In this document: positions 5,861 through 11,364 of the stretch, piece by piece
Position numbering within the stretch: the first letter of the stretch is position 1
Layout: every line of letters starts with the position of its first letter
From: CAIOZW01 sp049317725
GTDB taxonomy: Bacteria; Acidobacteriota; Blastocatellia; RBC074
Direction of reading: 5' to 3'
Assembly: GCA_049317725.1 (NCBI GenBank)
Contig: JBMOHS010000127.1
Coordinates: forward strand, 1 to 11,635
DNA: 11,635 nucleotides
Notes under the pieces: generated by a model
What the model saw: only the letters and a program-made list of their open reading frames with translations
The model's database searches: none
Told to the model about the DNA's origin: nothing
Made by a program: the position numbers and the translations under genes

Positions 5861-6400
5861 TCAGGAGGCCAGTTGGACGGCCACCGCTTCGCCAAACTCA
5901 CGCGCGACGTGAGGGCCAATGGCGGTGACAAAATGGCCATCGATGACGATGGGATCGCGACTGGCACGAACACCGGCCTGCTGATATTCGAGGAGGGACT
6001 CGCGGGTCATATAAACAGTTGCTCGTCGCCCGGCGAGGAGGCCGGCACGGGCGAGAACGACGCCAGCGAGGCAGATCGCTCCGAGGACCTTGCCGGCGAC
6101 CGCAGCCTTCTGCAGCAGGGTATGCAGAGTCTCATCCCCCCAGAGGTGGGCAGGAGCCCCGTTTCCGCCGACAACGACGATCGCGTCGTAGTCGTCAACT
6201 TGCACATCGGAGAGCGAGAGGGTCGCCTCGGTCGTCCCGCCTTGCGTGCCTGTGGCCATACCCGCGCGGGTGCTCGCCACTACCACTACGGCTCCGGCCC
6301 GCTCAAAAACGGCCTGCGGCTCGAATAACTCCTCGTCGCGAAAATTCTCGGGGGCAACGACCATGAGGATCTGCTTGGCTGAAAGATCGGTTTGGGGCAT
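5861..6400 (-). CDS. DJ-1/PfpI family protein
   Basis: A 179-residue single-domain protein of the DJ-1/PfpI (class I glutamine amidotransferase-like) superfamily. It begins with the strand Ile-Leu-Met-Val-Val-Ala-Pro and the Asn-Phe-Arg-Asp-Glu-Glu-Leu segment (19-25), which aligns with PfpI's Phe-Glu-Asp-Val-Glu-Leu and puts the conserved acidic residue at Glu24. The nucleophile elbow is Gly-Ala-Ile-Cys-Leu-Ala-Gly at 107-113, so Cys110 is the probable reactive cysteine. The residue after it is Leu, not the His of PfpI proteases. That argues against a PfpI-type protease and leaves a DJ-1-like role (stress protection, hydratase or deglycase-type chemistry) open. No signal peptide is present, so it should be cytoplasmic. 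ATG 6400 follows GGGAAGGAG at 8-nt spacing, a strong start. It is probably monocistronic: a 138-bp leader region with repeats lies upstream and hairpins lie downstream. Confidence 0.93.
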   Translation of the reverse strand: MPQTDLSAKQILMVVAPENFRDEELFEPQAVFERAGAVVVVASTRAGMATGTQGGTTEATLSLSDVQVDDYDAIVVVGGNGAPAHLWGDETLHTLLQKAAVAGKVLGAICLAGVVLARAGLLAGRRATVYMTRESLLEYQQAGVRASRDPIVIDGHFVTAIGPHVAREFGEAVAVQLAS

Positions 6401-6420
6401 GCAAGGGGCTCCTTCCCAGG

Positions 6421-6441
6421 TCGAGCCGATGTTTGGCTCGA
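6421..6441 (-). promoter_or_regulatory. Inverted repeat next to the ribosome-binding site of the DJ-1/PfpI gene
   Basis: TCGAGCC (6421-6427) and GGCTCGA (6435-6441) form perfect 7-bp arms around a 7-nt centre. The near arm ends three bases before the Shine-Dalgarno sequence at 6409-6417. This is a suitable place for an operator dyad or for a leader hairpin that affects ribosome access. Confidence 0.45.
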
Positions 6442-6478
6442 GTCAGGACGCAGGATCCGCTCTTCGGCGGCTCTCTTC

Positions 6479-6505
6479 TGTCAGGTGTCAGCGATTGAGT
6501 GTCAA
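6479..6505. repeat. TGTCA repeats with 7-bp spacing upstream of the DJ-1/PfpI gene
   Basis: TGTCA occurs at 6479, 6486 and 6500, so start points are 7 and 14 bp apart (TGTCAGG, TGTCAGC, GATTGAG, TGTCAAA). The spacing and upstream position suggest a possible array of regulator half-sites, but the repeats are short. Confidence 0.35.
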
Positions 6506-6517
6506 ACGACAAAAACA

Positions 6518-6523
6518 TTGTAC
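6518..6523 (-). promoter_or_regulatory. Possible -10 element for the DJ-1/PfpI gene
   Basis: On the minus strand TACAAT matches five of six bases of the sigma-70 -10 consensus and lies about 118 bp before the start codon. No good -35 is found at 16-18 bp upstream. The TGTCA repeat array and the leader inverted repeat would both fall in the transcript. Confidence 0.3.
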
Positions 6524-6538
6524 ACTGCAAAAGGAACG

Positions 6539-6976
6539 CTATCGAGAAGGAAATTTCTTCCCGAGGAGAGTAGCGACGAAGTGGCGCCGGCCGCCGTGCT
6601 GGCGATGCTCGCAGAGATAGATTCCCTGCCACGTTCCGAGTCGCAACCGTCCCTCTCCAACCGGCAGGGAGAGCGCGCTGCCGATCAGGACTGATTTGAT
6701 GTGCGCGGGCATGTCGTCTGGCCCCTCCAGAGTGTGCTGGTAGTAGGGAGCGCGTTCCGGGACCATCTGGTGGAGATGGCGTTCCAGATCTCCGCGAACA
6801 TCGGGGTCGGCATTCTCATTGATCGCCAGGGAGGCCGAGGTATGTTGAAGGAAGAGATGGAGCAGCCCGACTTCGATCTCACGGATCTCGGGCAGTGCCG
6901 CGAGGACTTCCTCAGTGACCAAGTGAAAGCCTCGTGGACGAGCGGCTAAGGTACACTCTCTCTGAAACCAATCCAT
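6539..6976 (-). CDS. yjbQ: YjbQ/UPF0047 family protein
   Basis: A protein of 145 residues from the preferred start. The family signature is almost complete: Phe-Gln-Arg-Glu at 4-7, Arg-Gly-Phe-His-Leu-Val-Thr at 15-21, Gln-His-Thr-Ser-Ala-Ser-Leu at 44-50, Glu-Asn-Ala-Asp-Pro-Asp-Val at 54-60, Asp-Asp-Met-Pro-Ala-His-Ile-Lys at 87-94 and Gly-Thr-Trp-Gln-Gly-Ile-Tyr-Leu-Cys-Glu-His-Arg at 114-125. Family members are small cytoplasmic proteins with conserved His/Glu/Asp. E. coli YjbQ is reported to have weak thiamine-phosphate synthase activity, but the true role is unsettled. ATG 6976 matches where relatives start; a second in-frame ATG at 6994 (151 residues) sits in an 18-bp tandem duplicate. 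Neither has a clear Shine-Dalgarno sequence, so translation may be leaderless-like or weak. The frame stays open further upstream but that part is unlike the family and would extend past the likely promoter. Confidence 0.92.
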   Translation of the reverse strand: MDWFQRECTLAARPRGFHLVTEEVLAALPEIREIEVGLLHLFLQHTSASLAINENADPDVRGDLERHLHQMVPERAPYYQHTLEGPDDMPAHIKSVLIGSALSLPVGEGRLRLGTWQGIYLCEHRQHGGRRHFVATLLGKKFPSR

Positions 6977-7014
6977 CGGATTTGTCTGGTCCATCGGGTT
7001 CGTCTGGTTTTCAT
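6946..7014 (-). CDS. Possible 22-codon upstream ORF overlapping the yjbQ start
   Basis: ATG at 7014 opens a 22-codon frame, out of phase with yjbQ, that ends at TAG 6948-6946 inside yjbQ. The predicted peptide is strongly basic (many Arg, several Trp). No Shine-Dalgarno sequence precedes it. It could affect initiation at the two yjbQ ATGs, but is more likely chance. Confidence 0.15.
   Translation of the reverse strand: MKTRRTRWTRQIRWIGFRESVP
6973..7008. repeat. 18-bp tandem duplication at the yjbQ start
   Basis: Two adjacent 18-bp units (6973-6990 and 6991-7008) differ at two positions. In the yjbQ frame each encodes Gln-Thr-Asn-Pro-Met-Asp, so the start codon is present twice, six codons apart. 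Confidence 0.85.
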
Positions 7015-7031
7015 TCAAACGAGAGGGAAAC

Positions 7032-7047
7032 CCGGGGATCTCCCCGG
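7032..7047 (-). promoter_or_regulatory. Dyad just downstream of the predicted yjbQ transcription start
   Basis: CCGGGGA (7032-7038) TC TCCCCGG (7041-7047) is a perfect 7-bp inverted repeat with a 2-bp centre. It lies about 8-24 bp downstream of the start point predicted from the promoter at 7062-7091, a usual place for a repressor operator. The centre is too short for a full RNA hairpin. Confidence 0.45.
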
Positions 7048-7061
7048 AAAAAGACCAGCTG

Positions 7062-7091
7062 ATGATAAGGGAATCGAAGGGGCACTGTCCA
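7062..7091 (-). promoter_or_regulatory. Sigma-70-like promoter for yjbQ
   Basis: On the minus strand TGGACA (7091-7086) matches five of six bases of TTGACA, and TATCAT (7067-7062) matches five of six of TATAAT, with an 18-bp spacer. The predicted start point is near 7055. This supports yjbQ translation from 6994 or 6976 rather than from further upstream. Confidence 0.5.
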
Positions 7092-7105
7092 TCGACCCGG
7101 GAGGG

Positions 7106-7137
7106 CTCTGGCAAGATTTGAAAGGGCTTGTCCAGAG
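7106..7137. repeat. Long imperfect inverted repeat in the yjbQ / reductase intergenic region
   Basis: CTCTGGCAAG (7106-7115) pairs with CTTG (7127-7130) and CCAGAG (7132-7137), with a single bulged T at 7131 and an 11-nt loop. It lies just upstream of the predicted yjbQ -35 and about 70 bp before the reductase start, so a protein or RNA structure there could affect either gene. Confidence 0.4.
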
Positions 7138-7152
7138 ATGACCCCATCAAGT

Positions 7153-7173
7153 TGACGCACAGATCGTGCGTCA
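7153..7173 (+). promoter_or_regulatory. Perfect 8-bp inverted repeat in the reductase leader
   Basis: TGACGCAC (7153-7160) AGATC GTGCGTCA (7166-7173) is a perfect dyad with a 5-nt centre, ending 35 bp before the TTG start. It could be an operator, or an 8-bp RNA stem with a 5-nt loop in the leader. No convincing -10/-35 pair for the reductase is visible near it. Confidence 0.55.
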
Positions 7174-7208
7174 GCCCGCCTCACGGAGAGAAGTCGAAAG
7201 GAGAAGCG

Positions 7209-8171
7209 TTGCGAAAAGAAGAGACCAGCGAGCGTGACCAGATCTTTCTCCCGCGTCGCCCCCTGGGGCGAACTGGATTTGTCGCCACCCGGCTGGGGAT
7301 TGGAGATGTCGCCGATCGCCAGTTGCCGCGGGAAGTCTGTGTTGCCACGGTTCGACGCGCACTCGCGGCGGGGCTCAATCTGATCGACACGGCCCCGATG
7401 TACGAGGATGGGTATTCGGAGGAGATCGTTGGGGAAGCGATCCGGGATTGTCGTGAGAAGATCTTCGTGATCGACAAGATCGACGAATTGGCGGCACGGG
7501 TCGCCCCCCAAGTGGACAGTTCTCTTTCGCGGTTGAGGATGGCCTCGACCGATGCCTTTGTTTTTCACGCCGTCAATTCCCTGGTGGCCCTCGACGGACT
7601 TCTGGCGCTTGGCGGCGGTTTCGATCAGTTGGGAGAGTGCGTTGCCAAAGGGCAGACGCGCTTTCGGGGGATCTCTTCCCACCATCCAGAGGTGCTGCGA
7701 ACGGCCATCGAGGCGGGGGTCTGCGATGTCGTCATGTTCCCGGTGGGGCCCTTCGTCGATATGCGCTATCTCGAGGAGATTCTGCCTCTCGCCAAGGCCC
7801 GGCAGGTCGGCACTGTCTGTTTCAAGACGTTTGGCGCCGGGAAGTTAGTCGGCGACACCATCGGCTACAACCAGCCGCTGCAACAACGCCCACGGGGCAA
7901 GCTCTCGTCGGGAGGAGTCTCCCCCTCACCGGAAGCGGACGAACTGCCCCGCTTGACCGTTGAGGAATGTTTGCACTACACGCTGACGCTGGATCCAGAC
8001 GTGGCCCTGCTCGGGCTCAGTTTTCCCAACGAGCAGGATGAGGCGTTCGCGGCGGCGCAGTCCTTCGGCGCGCCCCTGTCCGAGTCGGCACTGGCGGAGA
8101 TCCGTGCACGGGCGGTCGAGGCACGCCAGGGCAAAGGGCCGTGCTGGTGGAATCCAGATCCAGAGGCCTGA
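7209..8171 (+). CDS. Aldo/keto reductase
   Basis: A 320-residue aldo/keto reductase, an NAD(P)H-dependent cytoplasmic oxidoreductase of the TIM-barrel type. The N-terminal hairpin Arg-Pro-Leu-Gly-Arg-Thr-Gly is at 17-23. The catalytic tetrad is complete by position: Asp60 and Tyr65 in Leu-Ile-Asp-Thr-Ala-Pro-Met-Tyr, Lys90 in Phe-Val-Ile-Asp-Lys, and His120 in Ala-Phe-Val-Phe-His-Ala. Gly-Ile-Ser-Ser-His-His at 154-159 fits the family's barrel. I chose TTG 7209 because AAAGGAG precedes it at 5-nt spacing and the family fold starts 16 residues later; the frame is open upstream to 7128 without a comparable ribosome-binding site. A polar, probably loop insertion (about 218-248) precedes the last barrel helices. 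The substrate cannot be told. The gene is divergent from yjbQ and convergent with the EEP gene, 14 bp from stop to stop. Confidence 0.93.
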   Translation: MRKEETSERDQIFLPRRPLGRTGFVATRLGIGDVADRQLPREVCVATVRRALAAGLNLIDTAPMYEDGYSEEIVGEAIRDCREKIFVIDKIDELAARVAPQVDSSLSRLRMASTDAFVFHAVNSLVALDGLLALGGGFDQLGECVAKGQTRFRGISSHHPEVLRTAIEAGVCDVVMFPVGPFVDMRYLEEILPLAKARQVGTVCFKTFGAGKLVGDTIGYNQPLQQRPRGKLSSGGVSPSPEADELPRLTVEECLHYTLTLDPDVALLGLSFPNEQDEAFAAAQSFGAPLSESALAEIRARAVEARQGKGPCWWNPDPEA

Positions 8172-8185
8172 TCTCTTTGCTGACA

Positions 8186-8920
8186 TCAAACCAGTTCAAA
8201 ATCGGCGACGATCGGGAGGTGGTCCGAAGCGATCAGTGCCGTCGTGCTGCGGTGAAGCCAAGCCTCGCGGAGCCGCAGGTCTTCGTCGTAGTAGATGTGG
8301 TCAAGATGAATGAAGGGGAGGACCCCGGGATAGGTCCGGCGCCGTCCGAGATGGAGCCGCAGATCGGCGCTCTGAAAGTGGCGAGCCAGCAGCCTGGAGG
8401 TCAGCCCGCGCGTCCACTCGTTGAAGTCCCCGAGCAGAATACGGGGACCGCGATGTCCGCCATTGCAGAGGATCTCCTCATCGAGCAGGCGACGCGCTTG
8501 ATGGCGCCGCTCAAAGTAGGAGGTCCCAAGGTGAACATTGTAGAGGTGGAGTGGAAACTCCCCGTCAAGGTCGACATCGACGCGCAGGCACCCGCGCTGT
8601 TCGCGGCCAGCGATGCTGATGTCGTGATTGTGCGCAAGCACCAGAGGGTAACGGCTGAGCACGACATTGCCATAGGCGGCCCCGTGCAATCGGCGATTCT
8701 CGCCAAGGCGGAAGTGAAGGCCCAGGGCTCGCGCGAGGAAGTGGGCCTGATCCCGCTCATCTTCCTCTCCCTGGTGACAGACGACCTCCTGCAGGCCAAT
8801 CAAGTCGGCGTCGATCTCTCCGAGGACACGGGCGATCCGCTCCGGTCGAACACGACGATCGAGCCCTTGGCATTTATGCACATTGTAGGTCACCACCCGC
8901 AACCGACGAATGTCAGGCAT
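8186..8920 (-). CDS. Endonuclease/exonuclease/phosphatase family protein, YbhP-like
   Basis: A 244-residue single-domain EEP (DNase I / Mg2+-dependent phosphodiesterase-like) protein. Active-site motifs in order: Val-Thr-Tyr-Asn-Val-His-Lys at 10-16 (Asn13), Gly-Leu-Gln-Glu-Val at 42-46 (metal ligand Glu45), Gly-Asn-Val-Val-Leu-Ser-Arg-Tyr-Pro at 84-92, Asn-Val-His-Leu-Gly at 128-132 (His130), Gly-Asp-Phe-Asn-Glu-Trp at 164-169 (Asp165, Asn167), Leu-Asp-His-Ile-Tyr at 206-210 and Ser-Asp-His-Leu-Pro at 232-236. All catalytic residues are present. The order and spacing strongly resemble E. coli YbhP, encoded next to the cardiolipin synthase gene clsB. Its substrate is not settled; a nucleic acid or a phosphodiester linked to lipid metabolism are both possible. 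No signal peptide is seen. ATG 8920 overlaps the phospholipase D gene by 8 bp, with GGAG just upstream, so the two are one operon with coupled translation. Confidence 0.93.
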   Translation of the reverse strand: MPDIRRLRVVTYNVHKCQGLDRRVRPERIARVLGEIDADLIGLQEVVCHQGEEDERDQAHFLARALGLHFRLGENRRLHGAAYGNVVLSRYPLVLAHNHDISIAGREQRGCLRVDVDLDGEFPLHLYNVHLGTSYFERRHQARRLLDEEILCNGGHRGPRILLGDFNEWTRGLTSRLLARHFQSADLRLHLGRRRTYPGVLPFIHLDHIYYDEDLRLREAWLHRSTTALIASDHLPIVADFELV

Positions 8921-10400
8921 GGTCTCCGTCGCCCTCCCCCTTCTCTTTTGACGCCGGAGTTGTTTGGGAGCCCTCCAACAACTTCCGTCCTTCGCGGAAG
9001 AGCCGGATCGATCGCCAGCCGAGTGTGACACTGATCCAGAGTCCGACGAGGGCCAGCGGCCAGGCGATCAGGGCCGGCCAGAGGATCGCCATGAACGAGA
9101 GGAGGCCGAGCAGGCCTCCGCCGACGGCAGTGATGCGGGCCTCAGCGGGGCCAAGGACACGTCGATTGGTGATCGCTGCGGTCACGACACGGCCGATCCG
9201 CAGGGCCCCTGCGGCGGCACGGCTGGACCCTTCCGCCCCCAATCGGCCGCGCAGATGGCGGCGCAAGGGGGGGCGCAGCGGCTGGGTTCGCCACCGCGGT
9301 GTCAGGACGATCTCCGTCGCGTGTTCGAGGTCTTCCAGGTACATTCGTTCCATTGCCTGGCCGAAATCGGAATTTTCGACAACCAAGTCGAGTTCCCAGT
9401 TGCTGATCCAACTGGCAAGGTTGAGGTTGGTCGAGCCGACCCGGGCCCAACGGCCATCGGCGACGGCGGTCTTGGCGTGAAGCATCGGACCACTCCACTC
9501 GAAGACCCGCACCCCAGCTTCAAGCAGCGTCCGGTAGCCAGCGCGGGAGAGGGCGCGAATGCCTGGAATGTCGCTCGCGTGGGGGACGAGCAGACGCACG
9601 TCGACCCCATCGAGCGCCGCCGCGCGCAGCGCCTGAACATAGGGAGTCGTCCCAGCAAAGTAGGCATCGGTCAGCCAGAGCGTTTCGCGTGCCCCGGCGG
9701 CAATCAATTGATCCAGCCGATAGAGGCTCGCCGTGTTGGGCATGCTCGCGATGACCCGAACCGACATCGGACCGGCTGACGGAATCTCCCGCACCTCGGT
9801 CAGCTCGTCAGGGGAGAGGGGAGTTCCGCAGAGTGCCCACATCTCGGCGAAAGAGCGCTCGATCGCGGCGACGGCGGGCCCGCAAACCTCGACCCCGGTA
9901 TCGCGCCAGGGCTCCACACCGTGCGCGGGATCGCCGGCCCACATCTGCCCCACGCAGAGTCCCGTGACATAGCCGACCTCCCCATCGACGACGACCATCT
10001 TGCGGTGATCCCGTCCCAGCCACCCCAATGGCCCATTGTCCCAACGCGGAGGATTGAAACAGCGCACCTCGACTCCCGCTTCGCGTAATCGCTTCCAGAA
10101 TCGACGGGAAGTCGCGCGAAGGCCTCCCATCCAATCGTAGATCAGCCGCACGGTCACCCCTTCCCGGGCCTTGGTCGCGAGAAGCTCGGCAAAGGTCTCT
10201 CCCTCTCGGTCTTCGTGAAGAATATAGCTCTCGAAATAGATCTTGCGGTGGGCGTGCCGGATCGCTTCCCGCCAAGCAGGGTAGTTCTCTCGCGCGTCCT
10301 GGAGCACACGGACTTGGTTTCCGTGGATGAGGGGGGCCCCCGCGCTGCGTGCCAGGGCCCGCTCTGTGTGCAGGTGCATTCGTGTCGCCGCCCTGGTCAT
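8913..10400 (-). CDS. Cardiolipin synthase-like phospholipase D with C-terminal membrane anchor
   Basis: A 495-residue phospholipase D superfamily protein with two complete HKD motifs: His132-Arg-Lys-x4-Asp139, followed by Gly-Glu-Val-Gly-Tyr-Val-Thr-Gly, and His308-Ala-Lys-x4-Asp315, followed by Val-Gly-Ser-Thr-Asn-Leu-Asn. The domain starts with Gly-Asn-Gln-Val-Arg-Val-Leu (27-33) and the Tyr-Phe-Glu-Ser-Tyr-Ile segment typical of bacterial cardiolipin synthases. The likely reaction is transphosphatidylation making cardiolipin, or hydrolysis of a related phospholipid, at the inner membrane. There is no N-terminal membrane segment as in ClsA. Instead residues 426-462 form one long or two short hydrophobic helices, followed by a basic tail. 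ATG 10400 follows AAAGGAG at 8-nt spacing; the frame is open to 10499 but that sequence is unlike the family. The EEP gene overlaps its 3' end by 8 bp. Confidence 0.92.
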   Translation of the reverse strand: MTRAATRMHLHTERALARSAGAPLIHGNQVRVLQDARENYPAWREAIRHAHRKIYFESYILHEDREGETFAELLATKAREGVTVRLIYDWMGGLRATSRRFWKRLREAGVEVRCFNPPRWDNGPLGWLGRDHRKMVVVDGEVGYVTGLCVGQMWAGDPAHGVEPWRDTGVEVCGPAVAAIERSFAEMWALCGTPLSPDELTEVREIPSAGPMSVRVIASMPNTASLYRLDQLIAAGARETLWLTDAYFAGTTPYVQALRAAALDGVDVRLLVPHASDIPGIRALSRAGYRTLLEAGVRVFEWSGPMLHAKTAVADGRWARVGSTNLNLASWISNWELDLVVENSDFGQAMERMYLEDLEHATEIVLTPRWRTQPLRPPLRRHLRGRLGAEGSSRAAAGALRIGRVVTAAITNRRVLGPAEARITAVGGGLLGLLSFMAILWPALIAWPLALVGLWISVTLGWRSIRLFREGRKLLEGSQTTPASKEKGEGDGDHA

Positions 10401-10438
10401 CCCGTCATCTCCTTTCCTCTCCTCGTATCGTCGAAAAA

Positions 10439-10447
10439 AGTGTAGCA
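10439..10447 (-). promoter_or_regulatory. Possible extended -10 promoter for the phospholipase D gene
   Basis: On the minus strand TG-C-TACACT (10447-10439) has the TGn extension and four of six -10 bases. It lies about 39 bp upstream of the start codon, giving a short leader that still includes the strong AAAGGAG. No clear -35 is present. Confidence 0.35.
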
Positions 10448-10474
10448 CAGGAGAGGGAGAGCGACCGTTGGCGA

Positions 10475-10504
10475 TTGTTTCAGGGCCGTAACGCGTCATA
10501 TAGT
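10475..10504 (+). promoter_or_regulatory. Possible promoter for the PIG-L deacetylase gene
   Basis: TATAGT (10499-10504) matches five of six -10 bases. TTGTTT (10475-10480), a weak -35, lies 18 bp upstream. The leader to ATG 10576 would be about 65 nt. The site is back to back with the putative promoter of the divergent phospholipase D gene. Confidence 0.4.
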
Positions 10505-10575
10505 GAGTTTTTTCTGAGGCCTACGCCGGGAGATCGCGCTGCCTGGCGTTTCACAAAGAGACGGGAAGGATTGGC

Positions 10576-11364
10576 ATGCGGATGGAAGGAGAGAGGCCCC
10601 GGGTACTGGCGGCGATGGCCCACCCGGATGACGCGGAGATTCTGGTTGGAGGAGTGCTGCTTCAGTTGCAAGCGCTCGGGTGTCCGGTCGGGATCCTGAC
10701 GATGACCAGTGGCGATTGTGGCTCGGCAACCCACACGAAGGAGGAGATCTCGAGAATCCGCCTCGCGGAGGCCCGCGAAGCCGCTGCCTACCTCGGAGGC
10801 TGGTACGGCTGTGCGGGGCTTCTCGACATCGAAGTGATCCTCACCCCCGAGAACGTCCGCCGCGTCATCGAGGCGATGCGCCAATTTCGCCCAGACGTCG
10901 TCATCACGCACTCTCCCGTGGACTACATGCTCGACCACGAGGAGACCGTTCGCTTAACGCGAGCCGCCACCTTCGCGCTGGCCATGCCCCTCTACCACAC
11001 GCGCCAGATCGCACCAGCCCCGGCCACCGCGGGCACACCGGCCCTCTACTACGCCGATCCCGTCGAGGGGACAGACCATTGGGGAGAGCGGGTCGCCCCC
11101 GAGTTCTACGTTGAGATCGGGGCGGTTCTCGAAGAGAAGCGGACGCTGCTGAGCCATCATCGATCCCAGCGGGAGTGGCTGCGAGCCCACCACGGAGTCG
11201 ATGAGTACCTGCAGCGGATGACGGAGTGGGCGACGCGCCGGGGAGAGGAGTGTGGTGCCGTCGCCGCCGAGGGGCTGCGCCAGCATAAGGGCCACGGCTA
11301 TCCCCGGCAACCCATCCTCCAGGAGCTCCTCGCCACGACGCTGCGGCCACCGCGCCCTTCCTGA
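10576..11364 (+). CDS. PIG-L/LmbE-family deacetylase
   Basis: A 262-residue zinc-dependent deacetylase of the PIG-L/LmbE family, which removes acetyl groups from N-acetylglucosamine-type sugars attached to a small molecule or lipid (for example the bacillithiol, mycothiol and GPI precursors). The metal motif Ala-His-Pro-Asp-Asp-Ala-Glu is at 15-21 (His16, Asp19 as ligands, Asp18 as base). The second half-site is Asp116-Tyr-Met-Leu-Asp-His121-Glu, with His121 the third ligand. Thr-His-Ser at 111-113 is also family-like. The tail Gln-His-Lys-Gly-His-Gly-Tyr-Pro at 236-243 is one I have seen in acidobacterial members. There is no signal peptide. ATG 10576 follows GGGAAGGA at 5-nt spacing. Whether it serves bacillithiol synthesis (BshB1) cannot be told, because bshA and bshC are not in the window. 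It stands alone, divergent from the lipid pair. Confidence 0.92.
   Translation: MRMEGERPRVLAAMAHPDDAEILVGGVLLQLQALGCPVGILTMTSGDCGSATHTKEEISRIRLAEAREAAAYLGGWYGCAGLLDIEVILTPENVRRVIEAMRQFRPDVVITHSPVDYMLDHEETVRLTRAATFALAMPLYHTRQIAPAPATAGTPALYYADPVEGTDHWGERVAPEFYVEIGAVLEEKRTLLSHHRSQREWLRAHHGVDEYLQRMTEWATRRGEECGAVAAEGLRQHKGHGYPRQPILQELLATTLRPPRPS

Noticed and set aside
4117..5912. Long plus-strand open frames opposite the sigma and anti-sigma genes
   Set aside because: They lie antisense to two confidently recognised genes and have low-complexity composition without domains.
6977..7150. N-terminal extension of yjbQ to 7150
   Set aside because: The added residues are unlike the family, and a good promoter with its start point near 7055 would lie inside the extension.
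7128..7208. Upstream start for the aldo/keto reductase at ATG 7128
   Set aside because: It would translate through the 8-bp inverted repeat. The TTG at 7209 has a strong AAAGGAG at good spacing and the family fold begins just after it.
8141..9779. Long plus-strand open frames opposite the EEP and phospholipase D genes
   Set aside because: The minus frames carry complete catalytic motifs; the plus frames show none.
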